A stretch of 36,596 nt of DNA from Arenicellales bacterium (lineage in GTDB: Bacteria; Pseudomonadota; Gammaproteobacteria; Arenicellales; JAANXG01). The translations under genes and the position numbers were made by a program. Each line of letters starts with the position of its first letter. Position 1 is the stretch's first letter. The stretch covers positions 1-36,596 of the forward strand of contig JASJAT010000038.1 in assembly GCA_030066885.1 (NCBI GenBank). Direction: 5' to 3'. The notes under the pieces are model-generated. The model was not told the DNA's origin and did not search any database. It worked only from the letters and a program-made list of their open reading frames with translations. Below, piece by piece: positions 26,657 through 35,557 of this stretch.

Positions 26657-28357
26657 TTAAGCGTCAATCCAGACCTTATGGAACTGATGGTACTGGGTCG
26701 GATGGGCCTCTAATCCCTTGACCTTGTCGCTAGCCGCGAAGAACTTAGGTGTCCACAATGGCTGCAGAATCACAGCATCGGTCTGGATGATGCGCTCTAC
26801 ATCCTCCATCGCGGCCCGTCGCTTATCTACATCAACAAAGGTTTCGGCCTTATCTAATGCCGCGTCGAACTCAGCGCTGGCGTAGTTGGTCTCATTCCAC
26901 GGTACGCCGCTGCGATAACCCAAGCTCAACACCATGGTACCCAATGGACGATGAGTCCAGGCAGTGAAACCAAACGGGGTTGTTTTCCAAACTTCCCAGT
27001 ATTTTGACGATGGAATCACATTGAGATTCAACGTCACACCGATTTTGGCTAGCTGTTCCTTCATCAGCTCGCACGTATGTTGCTGCCAAGGTCCATTGGT
27101 ATTGCCGACATCGATCGCAACTTCAAAGCCGTTAGGATGGCCGGCATCCGCCAGCATTTTTTTGGCTTTTTCAATGTCCTGCTTCACAGGTGGTAACGCA
27201 AAATACTCAGGATGTATCTGCGCAACATGGTGATGTTCGGCAGCTACGCCGTACTTCTGAAATACGAGCTCAGGGTAAATAGAGGTATCCAGGGCCATCA
27301 TCATGGCCTGACGTACTTCCAATTTGTCCAAGGGCGCCTTGTCGATGTGCATACGCGCGACACCAGTCTGCGCAGTCTTTGCTTCGTAAATGGTAAAACC
27401 AGGCATGTTTTGCGCCATCTGCAAAGAACCGATGTCAAACTCGTAGATGGAATCGACCTGACCGGACGCTAAGGCTGCCATCTGCGCTGCCGAAGCCGAA
27501 CCGTGATCGTAGTAGTGGATTTCGTCTAAATAGACGTCACCACCCCAGTAGGGCTCATCGCGCCTCTTCAAAATGGCCTTTTCACCTACTGCAAAGTCAG
27601 TCAGTGTATAAGGACCGGTTCCATTGGGGGCAGCTGAAATATCCCCTTGGAAACCACGATGCACAATCATCGTTGGGTAGTTGTACAGGTTCTCCGGAAC
27701 CGCCAACACCGGTTGGCTGTTCTTGATTTTGATGGTTTGACTGTCGATGATTTCTACCGCGCCATCGATAGCTCGTTTGGTCATCTTTGGCGAACCGTCA
27801 TCGTTCTTCTCGCCGGTATCGACGTCTTCGGTCATGGCTGCAAACAGGCCGATATTGGAAGAACCAGTTTTCGGATCCAACCACCGGTTAAAGTTAAACG
27901 CCACGTCTTCGGCAGTGAATTCATCGCCGTTATGCCACTTGATGCCTTTCCGTAGCGTAAAGGTCCACTCTGTCAAATCATCCGATGCTTCCCATTTCTC
28001 AGCCAGATACGGACGGGTGATGTTGTCAGGTCCGGTGATGGTGATGAATTCGTTTATGTGCCGCGACACGTTGGATTTTTGCACCCAGTCAAAAACAGCA
28101 GGGTCCGTCATCTCTTGCACTTCCATCGAAACTCTTAAGGTGCCCCCTGCTTTGGGTGTTTGTGCACGCGCTGCGGGTATTACACTGCTCACAATACCGG
28201 TCAAGTTGTTGGCCATGGCATAAGCTGCGCCCGCAGACAAGCCTAGCAGTGTGCTAGTACGCAAGAATTCCCGTCGATCGAGATTGCCGTTTTTAAGGTC
28301 TTTGGCAAGCTCAGGAATCGCCGGATGAATTCTCGGCTTATCTTTCTTTATATACAT
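26657..28357 (-). CDS. ABC transporter substrate-binding protein, SBP family 5
   Basis: 566 aa; Tat-like signal (RREFLRTSTLLGLSAGAAYA); WTFTLRKGIKWHNGDEFTAEDVAFNFNRW. Confidence 0.95.
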   Translation of the reverse strand: MYIKKDKPRIHPAIPELAKDLKNGNLDRREFLRTSTLLGLSAGAAYAMANNLTGIVSSVIPAARAQTPKAGGTLRVSMEVQEMTDPAVFDWVQKSNVSRHINEFITITGPDNITRPYLAEKWEASDDLTEWTFTLRKGIKWHNGDEFTAEDVAFNFNRWLDPKTGSSNIGLFAAMTEDVDTGEKNDDGSPKMTKRAIDGAVEIIDSQTIKIKNSQPVLAVPENLYNYPTMIVHRGFQGDISAAPNGTGPYTLTDFAVGEKAILKRRDEPYWGGDVYLDEIHYYDHGSASAAQMAALASGQVDSIYEFDIGSLQMAQNMPGFTIYEAKTAQTGVARMHIDKAPLDKLEVRQAMMMALDTSIYPELVFQKYGVAAEHHHVAQIHPEYFALPPVKQDIEKAKKMLADAGHPNGFEVAIDVGNTNGPWQQHTCELMKEQLAKIGVTLNLNVIPSSKYWEVWKTTPFGFTAWTHRPLGTMVLSLGYRSGVPWNETNYASAEFDAALDKAETFVDVDKRRAAMEDVERIIQTDAVILQPLWTPKFFAASDKVKGLEAHPTQYHQFHKVWIDA

Positions 28358-28373
28358 AGTCTTTGGTCTCCTT

Positions 28374-28438
28374 CAGTGTACACTGTTTGAAATTTGACCA
28401 TTTTCGCCATTTTCGCTGCAGTCAAATATGGCGAAAAT
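28374..28438 (-). promoter_or_regulatory. Complex leader/operator of the SBP gene
   Basis: 12-bp palindrome CAGTGTACACTG (28374-28385), 11-bp IR ATTTTCGCCAT/ATGGCGAAAAT (28400-28410/28428-28438), 7-bp IR ATTTGAC/GTCAAAT (28392-28398/28421-28427), tandem CGAAAATGG. Confidence 0.55.
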
Positions 28439-28762
28439 CTGGTTTTCGCTGTATTTCTTGGATTGCGAATATGACGAGGTTACCTCAGGCAGTGAGGGAG
28501 TCAAGTCATATTGTCGCCCCAGGAACAGTGTGTGCCCAGATCATGCCAATATCGGACCAATGTGATATGTGTAACATTCGAATTTGTCTATACGTTTTAG
28601 GCGTCATTCCCTCGGTGACTCCGGACTTGATCCGGGGGGAAGCGAGAATCCAGGGCTTAATCCTCTCATATATGCAACGCTGTCTGGAATGAAAAGACCG
28701 CGGCACTAAACAGTTTAAATAGATTCGTCATTCCGGCATGCTTTTAGCCGGAATCTATTTGA

Positions 28763-28787
28763 ATCGCGGCGAGGGCGCCGCTCCTAC
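28763..28787. repeat. REP-like palindrome
   Basis: ATCGCGGCGAGGGCGCCGCTCCTAC. Confidence 0.85.
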
Positions 28788-28932
28788 TACCGGATTCCCC
28801 CTAAAGACATGCGGAAATGACGGCGGTGAGAGAGCATGCACGAATGACAATGATCAAAGATACGCGTCGGCGGTATTAGTATCTTAGAACAATGACATGT
28901 ATTCTGGACAGGAACTAGCTAAGGCCTGACGG

Positions 28933-30138
28933 ATGAAGATCGAAGAAGTTAAAACCTACGTGGTGGGCAATCCACCGCCTCACTTTGGTGGCTTATATTG
29001 GGTGTTCTTGAAGCTCACTACAAACAACGGGATTCCAGGTTTTGGCGAGGCCTACTCAATACCTTTTCATCCGAGGGTGGCGGCCCAAATGATCGAAGAT
29101 GTCTGTGATCGCTACGTTATTGGCGCAGACCCCTTCAAGATTGAGCGGTTGTGGCGCGTAGTTTATTCAAGTGGTTATACGCAACGCTCTGGTCCCTCAA
29201 TAATGGGGGTATTGAGCGCAATCGAAACAGCTTGCTGGGATATCGTGGGCAAGGCGTTGAACAAACCGGTCTATGAACTATTAGGCGGCCAGGTCCATGA
29301 AAAACTCCGCTCTTACACCTACCTATACCCAACTGAGGGCGAAGTCGAGGATGTGCACAACCAAGCCGATGTATATAGCGATCCGGATTTGGCCGCGGAG
29401 CGTGCGTCCGAATACGTACAACAGGGCTTTACAGCTGTTAAGTTCGATCCAGTAGGTCCGTACAGTGCATTTGATCCTAGACAACTCTCGCTAGAGGCTT
29501 TGGATCGTGCTGAGCAGTTTGTGAAACGGATACGCGAGGCTGTTGGAACCAAGGCAGACTTACTATTTGGAACCCACGGTCAAATGACTGCGTCAAGCGC
29601 CGTACGTTTAGCCAAGCGCCTAGAACCTTACGATCCATTGTGGTTTGAAGAGCCCGTGCCACCAGAAAACGTGGACGAAATGGCCCGGGTAGCGAGATCC
29701 ACCAGCATTCCCATTGCCACTGGTGAGCGGCTTGCATCGAAGTACGAGTTCGCGCACGTTCTCAACAAACAGGCGGCATCTATATTGCAACCGGCTCTGG
29801 GTCGAAGTGGTGGCATTCTAGAGGGTAAAAAGATCGCTGCCCTGGCGGAGGCTCACTATGCACAGATTGCTCCACATTTGTATTGTGGACCGATTGAGGG
29901 TGCAGCGAATATCCAACTCGGCACGTGCAGTCCGAATTTTTTGATTCAAGAGAGCATTCAGACTTGGGGCGGCTTTCACGCAGAGATACTGAAATCACCC
30001 ATCCAATGGCAAGACGGCTACATCATCCCACCGACGGAACCCGGCATCGGGGTAGAGTTAAATGAAGACGTCGCGGCCCAGCACCCCTACCACGGAGATA
30101 AGCTGCATCTGGAGATGGTAGATCAGCCAGTCTACTAA
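28933..30138 (+). CDS. Mandelate racemase/muconate lactonizing enzyme family (enolase superfamily) protein
   Basis: 401 aa; AIETACWDIVGKALNKPVYELLGG, HGQMTASSAVRLAKRLEPYDPLWFEEPVPP, TGERLASKYEF. Confidence 0.9.
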   Translation: MKIEEVKTYVVGNPPPHFGGLYWVFLKLTTNNGIPGFGEAYSIPFHPRVAAQMIEDVCDRYVIGADPFKIERLWRVVYSSGYTQRSGPSIMGVLSAIETACWDIVGKALNKPVYELLGGQVHEKLRSYTYLYPTEGEVEDVHNQADVYSDPDLAAERASEYVQQGFTAVKFDPVGPYSAFDPRQLSLEALDRAEQFVKRIREAVGTKADLLFGTHGQMTASSAVRLAKRLEPYDPLWFEEPVPPENVDEMARVARSTSIPIATGERLASKYEFAHVLNKQAASILQPALGRSGGILEGKKIAALAEAHYAQIAPHLYCGPIEGAANIQLGTCSPNFLIQESIQTWGGFHAEILKSPIQWQDGYIIPPTEPGIGVELNEDVAAQHPYHGDKLHLEMVDQPVY

Positions 30139-30218
30139 AAACCGGGGACAGTATGTATCGCGGCGAGGGGCGCCGCTCCTACAGTCTTGTGTTAAAAAGT
30201 ATACTGTCCCCGGTTTTA
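30136..30218. repeat. MITE-like element between convergent enolase-superfamily and doeB genes, with REP hairpin inside
   Basis: TAAAAACCGGGGACAGTAT...GTTAAAAAGTATACTGTCCCCGGTTTTA; ATCGCGGCGAGGGGCGCCGCTCCTACA inside. Confidence 0.9.
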
Positions 30219-31205
30219 GCGAGGGACGGCAACCAACGCGACGAAGTCGCCGTAGCTGATCAAGCCGGGGAAGTGCCGCCCAACCAGAATCCCATCTATA
30301 CCCGCGTGATAATCCACCGGCGGTTGGCCGGTACGGTTGATATCGTGCACACGCATCAATACATCGCCTTGTTTGACCTCCGCCCCTAAATTGACGCAGT
30401 GTTCCACCAAGCCTTGTGATTCACTAGTGACATAACAGCGTTTATCCGGCATGTCTAGGTGAATACTTGGATGAACCGTTGACTCGACTGTGAGGATACC
30501 GGCGTGCGCTAGGAAATTGTTAACGCCGCGCTTGGCGATGCTGACTGTGTCTGCTGTCGTAGTGCCACCGCCGCCCAGCTCTGTAGAGACGAAAACCTTG
30601 CCGAGGTCTTCAGCAGCTGTGTCGTACATTCCGGTATTGTCCATCTCTAGCAACGTCACGCTGTATGGAGCATTAAATGCTTCCATAGCTGCAACGCATT
30701 TTGCCTGTTGTTCTTTATCCGACAGTACATGCACAGCGGCAAACGGCAAGAACTCCAAAGTCTTACCGCCAGAGTGGATATCCAGCACATAGTCGGTCAT
30801 TGGTAACAAGGTTCTTTGAAAGTAGTCCGCAATTTTCTCCGTTACGGTGCCATCAGGCTTGCCGGGAAACACCCGGTTCATATTACCGTTGTCGATAGGT
30901 GAGTTTCGCTTACCCGCTTTGAAAGCGGGGTAGTTCATCATCGGTATGATGATGACGCGGCCGTTTATTTGTTCTGGCCTCAAACGTTGCGCCAAGTCTA
31001 ACAGCGCTACAGGCCCTTCATACTCGTCACCGTGATTGGCCCCGGTCAATATCGCGGTGGGTCCTGAACCATTGCCGGCGACCGTGATTGGGATCATCAG
31101 GGAACCCCAGGCGGATTCATCCCGGGAGTAGGGCAACTTCAAGAACCCATGCTGCATACCGGGTTTGTCGAAGTCCACGGTGGACGATATGGGACTAGTA
31201 CACAT
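30216..31205 (-). CDS. doeB: N-alpha-acetyl-2,4-diaminobutyrate deacetylase-like (DoeB/EutE), succinylglutamate desuccinylase/aspartoacylase family
   Basis: TGANHGDEYEGPVAL, VLDIHSGGKTLEFLPF; ATG at 31205 follows doeA stop. Confidence 0.85.
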   Translation of the reverse strand: MCTSPISSTVDFDKPGMQHGFLKLPYSRDESAWGSLMIPITVAGNGSGPTAILTGANHGDEYEGPVALLDLAQRLRPEQINGRVIIIPMMNYPAFKAGKRNSPIDNGNMNRVFPGKPDGTVTEKIADYFQRTLLPMTDYVLDIHSGGKTLEFLPFAAVHVLSDKEQQAKCVAAMEAFNAPYSVTLLEMDNTGMYDTAAEDLGKVFVSTELGGGGTTTADTVSIAKRGVNNFLAHAGILTVESTVHPSIHLDMPDKRCYVTSESQGLVEHCVNLGAEVKQGDVLMRVHDINRTGQPPVDYHAGIDGILVGRHFPGLISYGDFVALVAVPR

Positions 31206-31212
31206 CAAAGTC

Positions 31213-32394
31213 TTATGTTTTTGAGAACAGTTTACGCGGGTAGTTGGCAAGGGTTTCTGACCCTGTATCCGTGATCAAGACACTCTCCGTGATTTCCATA
31301 CCCCAATCGCCAAACCACATACCGGGCATGAAATGAATCACCATACCAGGTTGGAGCTCCGTTTTATCGCCCTTGCGCAGGCTCAGCGTACGCTCACCCC
31401 AATCCGGTGGATAGCTCAAGCCAATGGAATAACCACAACGGCTCTCCTTTTCCAGGCCACGTCGAGCTAGAGCGTCGAACAATGCTTGTGCAAACTGTTC
31501 GCACAAGGCGCCGGGCTTGGCTGTTTCTAAACCGGACTCAATACCCTCTATCAGCGCGCTTTCAACCTCGATATAAGGCTTGGGTGGTTTACCCAAATAG
31601 ATGGTTCGCGATAACGGACAATGATAGCGCTTGTAGACACCAGCGATTTCGAAAAAGGTACCGCTGTCAGCGGGTATGGGCTGATCATCCCAGGTCAGGT
31701 GTGGGGCGGAGGCATCGGCACCGGTGGGCAGCATCGGTACAATGGCAGGGTAGTCCCCACCGACTCCGTCAGCACCGACGATACTCGTATGGTATATCTC
31801 TGCGACCAAGTCATTTTTTCTCATGCCGGGTTCGATCACATCAAGAATGCGCTGGTGCATCTTTTCGACAATACGTGCGGCGGTTCGCATATATTCGATT
31901 TCCCGAGGTGACTTTATCACCCGCTGCCAATTGACCAACCCCGTCGCATCCTTTATCTGCGCATTCGGTAGGTGATGCGTTAAAGAGGTATAACAAGCGG
32001 CGCTGAAATAGTAATTATCCATTTCAACTCCAATCGCTTTAGTTCCCCAACCGCGATCTAGAATGATTTCACTAAGGTAGTCCATCGGATGGCGTTCAGT
32101 TGACTGTACGTAGTGATCTGCGTAGCCAATGATGTTGTCATCACCTATGTAGACTGTACGCTTGGCGCCGTTGGCGTCTATTCCTCGCCCGTACCAAATC
32201 GGTTCTTGATCGGGTAACACTAACACGCATTGATGTACATAGAAGGACCAACCATCGTACCCAGTCAGCCACGACATATTGGATGGGTCGGTGACAATGA
32301 GTAGTTCAATGCCCGCTTCCTCCATCGCGAGCCTTGTTTTGTCCAGGCGTTGCACGTATTCCTGACGGTCAAAGTTAAGTACGGTCTCGTTCAC
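31213..32394 (-). CDS. doeA: Ectoine hydrolase-like M24 protein (DoeA/EutD)
   Basis: M24 fold; TDPSNMSWLTGYDGWSFYVHQCVLV, GGDYPAIVPMLPTGADASAPHLTW; GTG start at 32394 with AAAGG upstream, rather than the overlapping 32451 start. Confidence 0.85.
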   Translation of the reverse strand: MNETVLNFDRQEYVQRLDKTRLAMEEAGIELLIVTDPSNMSWLTGYDGWSFYVHQCVLVLPDQEPIWYGRGIDANGAKRTVYIGDDNIIGYADHYVQSTERHPMDYLSEIILDRGWGTKAIGVEMDNYYFSAACYTSLTHHLPNAQIKDATGLVNWQRVIKSPREIEYMRTAARIVEKMHQRILDVIEPGMRKNDLVAEIYHTSIVGADGVGGDYPAIVPMLPTGADASAPHLTWDDQPIPADSGTFFEIAGVYKRYHCPLSRTIYLGKPPKPYIEVESALIEGIESGLETAKPGALCEQFAQALFDALARRGLEKESRCGYSIGLSYPPDWGERTLSLRKGDKTELQPGMVIHFMPGMWFGDWGMEITESVLITDTGSETLANYPRKLFSKT

Positions 32395-32411
32395 GCTGTA
32401 CCTTTGGGGGA

Positions 32412-33404
32412 CTAAGACTCGAAGAGGTTGCCGACACCAGCAGCGACGCACCGTGCGTGGGCGAAAGTAGCTATACCGGTGTCTTGGACACCAGTGCCTG
32501 TGAGGTCGGCCACAGTTATCTCTTCGTCGGTCTGTCGTCCGGGTATTGCACCTGTTATGACTTGAGCAATTTCAGGCCAGTCGGCATTAGCATCGACCAC
32601 GTTTGCTTCAATCGCGTGGTGCAACTCTCCGTAGACCGCACATTGTGAAACCCGGTCGCAAATGTAACGATGAGGTGGTGCGACAATAGCCGGTGCCAAC
32701 TCATTCTTGTAGTCGGCGTCAGAGCCCATAGCCGTAATATGTTGACCAGGGGCTAGCCAATCCGGTTCGATTAGAGGTTCTCGACTGGGAGTCGTGGTGA
32801 CGACAATATCGCTTCCTTCGAGCGCCTGCCTTTTTTCTTTAACCGAGTGCACGTCTATTCGTAATTTTCCCGACAGCTCTTCAGCAACCTCTTGTGCTTG
32901 TTCGTAACGGCGAGCCCACACTTTGGCTGTTTTAATCGGACGAACAAGCGTAAGTGCCTCTAGCTGCAACCGAGCCTGCGTGCCACAGCCCAGGATTCCG
33001 GCACTGCTGGCATCTTCACGTGCCAGCCACTTCGCAGCGACACCACCGGCTGCAGCAGTCCTAACGTCCGTTAAATAGCCGTTGTCCAGTAAAAGCGCTT
33101 CTACCAAACCTGTCTTTGCACTAAATAAGACCATCAATCCATTGAGGCTGGGGATACCCAACTTTGGATTGTCAAAAAACCCTGGGCTGATTTTTATGGC
33201 GAAACTATCAATACCGGGTACGTATGCGGTTTTGACATCGACCTCACCGTTGTACCGCTCGATGGCCAAATGCAGAATCGGTGGCATTACCACGTCTTTC
33301 TGTGCCAAGGCCCCCAGCGCTTTTTCGATGCAGTCAATTGCCTCCATATCCAACGACACTTGTTGTCGCAATTCTCGTTCAGTTAAAACAAGAATGGTGT
33401 TCAA
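32412..33404 (-). CDS. eutC: Ornithine cyclodeaminase family, EutC-like
   Basis: 330 aa; LTDVRTAAAGGVAAKWLAREDASSAGILGCGTQARLQLEAL; 4-nt overlap with eutB. Confidence 0.85.
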   Translation of the reverse strand: MNTILVLTERELRQQVSLDMEAIDCIEKALGALAQKDVVMPPILHLAIERYNGEVDVKTAYVPGIDSFAIKISPGFFDNPKLGIPSLNGLMVLFSAKTGLVEALLLDNGYLTDVRTAAAGGVAAKWLAREDASSAGILGCGTQARLQLEALTLVRPIKTAKVWARRYEQAQEVAEELSGKLRIDVHSVKEKRQALEGSDIVVTTTPSREPLIEPDWLAPGQHITAMGSDADYKNELAPAIVAPPHRYICDRVSQCAVYGELHHAIEANVVDANADWPEIAQVITGAIPGRQTDEEITVADLTGTGVQDTGIATFAHARCVAAGVGNLFES

Positions 33405-34375
33405 TTGTTTTCACTGATGATGCGATGATGTAAAGGCATATCGATATTGCATCCGCTCAAGATTATTGCCATGTTGCCGCTCGATTGTATCTTGCCAGCC
33501 AAGAGAGTGGCGATTCCCACCGCAGCGCCTCCCTCAATGATTTGTTTTTCCCGCCAGTAAGCGTGATGTACACCCTGTGCGATTTCCGCTTCGCTGACAA
33601 GCACTATGTCATCAACCAGCGCCTTTACCATGTTAAAAGTATACTGATTGCTCAGGCCGATACCGCCGCCCAGTGAATCAGCCAACGACGGATATTCCTT
33701 AACTTGCACCGGCTTACCGGCTTTTATGCTCTCATACATCGCCGCGCCTTTCTCCATGGTAACGCCAATGACCCGTACAGTTGGACTAATCGATTTAACC
33801 GCAAGGGCGATACCAGAGATGAGTCCGCCTCCGGATAGGGGCACGACGACCGCCTCGACCTGTGGCCACTGCTCCATCAGCTCCAGTCCCAAAGTACCTT
33901 GTCCGGCAATGACATCGGGATGATCAAAGGGGTCCAGCGCCACCATGCCTTGTTCTTCGACTACTCGATCTACTTCCAACTGTGCGTCGTCTTGGGATTG
34001 CCCGACAATTCGAACTTCGGCACCCAGCGCCTTGATGCCTTCGACCTTGTTCTTCGGTACCAGGTTTGACATACAGATAACACACCGTATCCCAGCTTGT
34101 TGTGCAGCGTAGGCCAATCCTCGGCCAAAGTTGCCAGTGGACATACCAATCACACCCTTTTGCATTTGCGCGTCAGACAAGTTGAGTATGGCGTTGGTGG
34201 CACCGCGCAGTTTGAACGCACCGGTTATCTGATGGTGCTCCATTTTTAGGCGTACCTCACTCCCAGCGATCTCCGTCAAACTGGGGGATGCAGCCAGCGG
34301 TGTTCTTCGCACAAACCCATGAATCGTTTTTTTGGCGCGATAGAGGTCAACAGGACTTACGTGAATCCCATCCAT
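33401..34375 (-). CDS. eutB: Threonine dehydratase-like PLP enzyme, EutB-like (hydroxyectoine utilization)
   Basis: 324 aa; KMEHHQITGAFKLRGATNAI, STGNFGRGLAYAAQQAGI, PLSGGGLISGIALAVK. Confidence 0.85.
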   Translation of the reverse strand: MDGIHVSPVDLYRAKKTIHGFVRRTPLAASPSLTEIAGSEVRLKMEHHQITGAFKLRGATNAILNLSDAQMQKGVIGMSTGNFGRGLAYAAQQAGIRCVICMSNLVPKNKVEGIKALGAEVRIVGQSQDDAQLEVDRVVEEQGMVALDPFDHPDVIAGQGTLGLELMEQWPQVEAVVVPLSGGGLISGIALAVKSISPTVRVIGVTMEKGAAMYESIKAGKPVQVKEYPSLADSLGGGIGLSNQYTFNMVKALVDDIVLVSEAEIAQGVHHAYWREKQIIEGGAAVGIATLLAGKIQSSGNMAIILSGCNIDMPLHHRIISENN

Positions 34376-34505
34376 CGATTTCCTCCGACGTTAGGAACCC
34401 CTATTGTAGGACAGCGAAAAAGGTTCTCGACACCTTTTTCACTTGACAGACTGGATCTTCAAGCCTGACTCTACGTCTACACGCTAGCTGGAGGAGAATA
34501 GCCAA

Positions 34506-35396
34506 ATGAATTTCGAAGTCTTCATTACCTGCGCGGTTACCGGCGCGGGGGAAACCGTCGACAAGCATCCCGCAATCCCAGTTACCCCTGCGGAAATTGC
34601 CAACGCAGCCATAGATGCTGCCAAAGCCGGTGCCGCAATTGTACATTGCCACGTACGTGACCCGGAAACCGGCAGGGGCTGCCGTGATGTCGAGCTTTAC
34701 CGGGAAGTGGTTAGCCGCATCCGGGACTCAGGTATTGATGTGGTAATCAACCTCACGTCTGGTATGGGCGGTGACTTGGAAATCGGCGCTGATGAGGATC
34801 CCATGACCTTTGGGGCATATACCGACTTAGTCGGGCCCATGACCAGGCTGGCTCACGTGGAAGAACTACTGCCCGATATATGTTCGCTCGATTGTGGCAC
34901 CCTGAATTTCGGCGATGGCAGAACCATATACGTGTCCACCCCCCAACAACTTCGCGCGGGCGCAAAGCGCATCCAGGAGTTGGGCGTCAAACCCGAGTTA
35001 GAAGTGTTTGATTCAGGCCATTTATGGTTCGCCAAGCAAATGCACAAAGAAGGCTTGATCGACGATCCGCCCATGTTCCAGATCTGTCTCGGGATTCCAT
35101 GGGGGGCACCGGCCGACACCGCGACCATGAAAACAATGGTAGATGCTTTGCCCGACAACGCGGTTTGGGCGGGTTTCGGCATCGGCCGAATGCAAATGCC
35201 AATGGTCACCCAAGCAGTAATACTAGGCGGCAACGCCAGGGTGGGGTTGGAAGATAATCTTTATCTGGAGAAGGGCAAGTTTGCAAGTAATCCCGAGCTA
35301 GTAGAACGCGCCGTCAATATTATTCAGTTGATGGGTGCCAAGGTCATCGGACCGGACGGTGCCCGGGAAAAACTCGGGCTTAAAAAGCGCAGTTGA
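34506..35396 (+). CDS. BKACE family (DUF849) beta-keto acid cleavage enzyme, probable dehydrocarnitine cleavage enzyme
   Basis: 296 aa; [41 protein letters not shown]; next to carnitine dehydrogenase. Confidence 0.88.
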   Translation: MNFEVFITCAVTGAGETVDKHPAIPVTPAEIANAAIDAAKAGAAIVHCHVRDPETGRGCRDVELYREVVSRIRDSGIDVVINLTSGMGGDLEIGADEDPMTFGAYTDLVGPMTRLAHVEELLPDICSLDCGTLNFGDGRTIYVSTPQQLRAGAKRIQELGVKPELEVFDSGHLWFAKQMHKEGLIDDPPMFQICLGIPWGAPADTATMKTMVDALPDNAVWAGFGIGRMQMPMVTQAVILGGNARVGLEDNLYLEKGKFASNPELVERAVNIIQLMGAKVIGPDGAREKLGLKKRS

Positions 35397-35557
35397 TCTT
35401 GTGTAGATAGTGAGGATATTTCTTTCTTTGTACCTTTACGCTTGCAAGAAAAATTGAGCCTTTATGGACCGAGAATGAATAATTTGGGTCATTGTGAGGC
35501 CGCACTAGCGGCCGCGGCGTTGCTCGCAACGACGGGTATTCAAAGCGAGTCATTTGA

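Noticed and set aside
28392-28438. H-type pseudoknot in the SBP leader
   Set aside because: Arms are interleaved, but the loop lengths (0 and 1 nt across an 11-bp stem) make both helices together sterically unlikely; alternative hairpins are more plausible.
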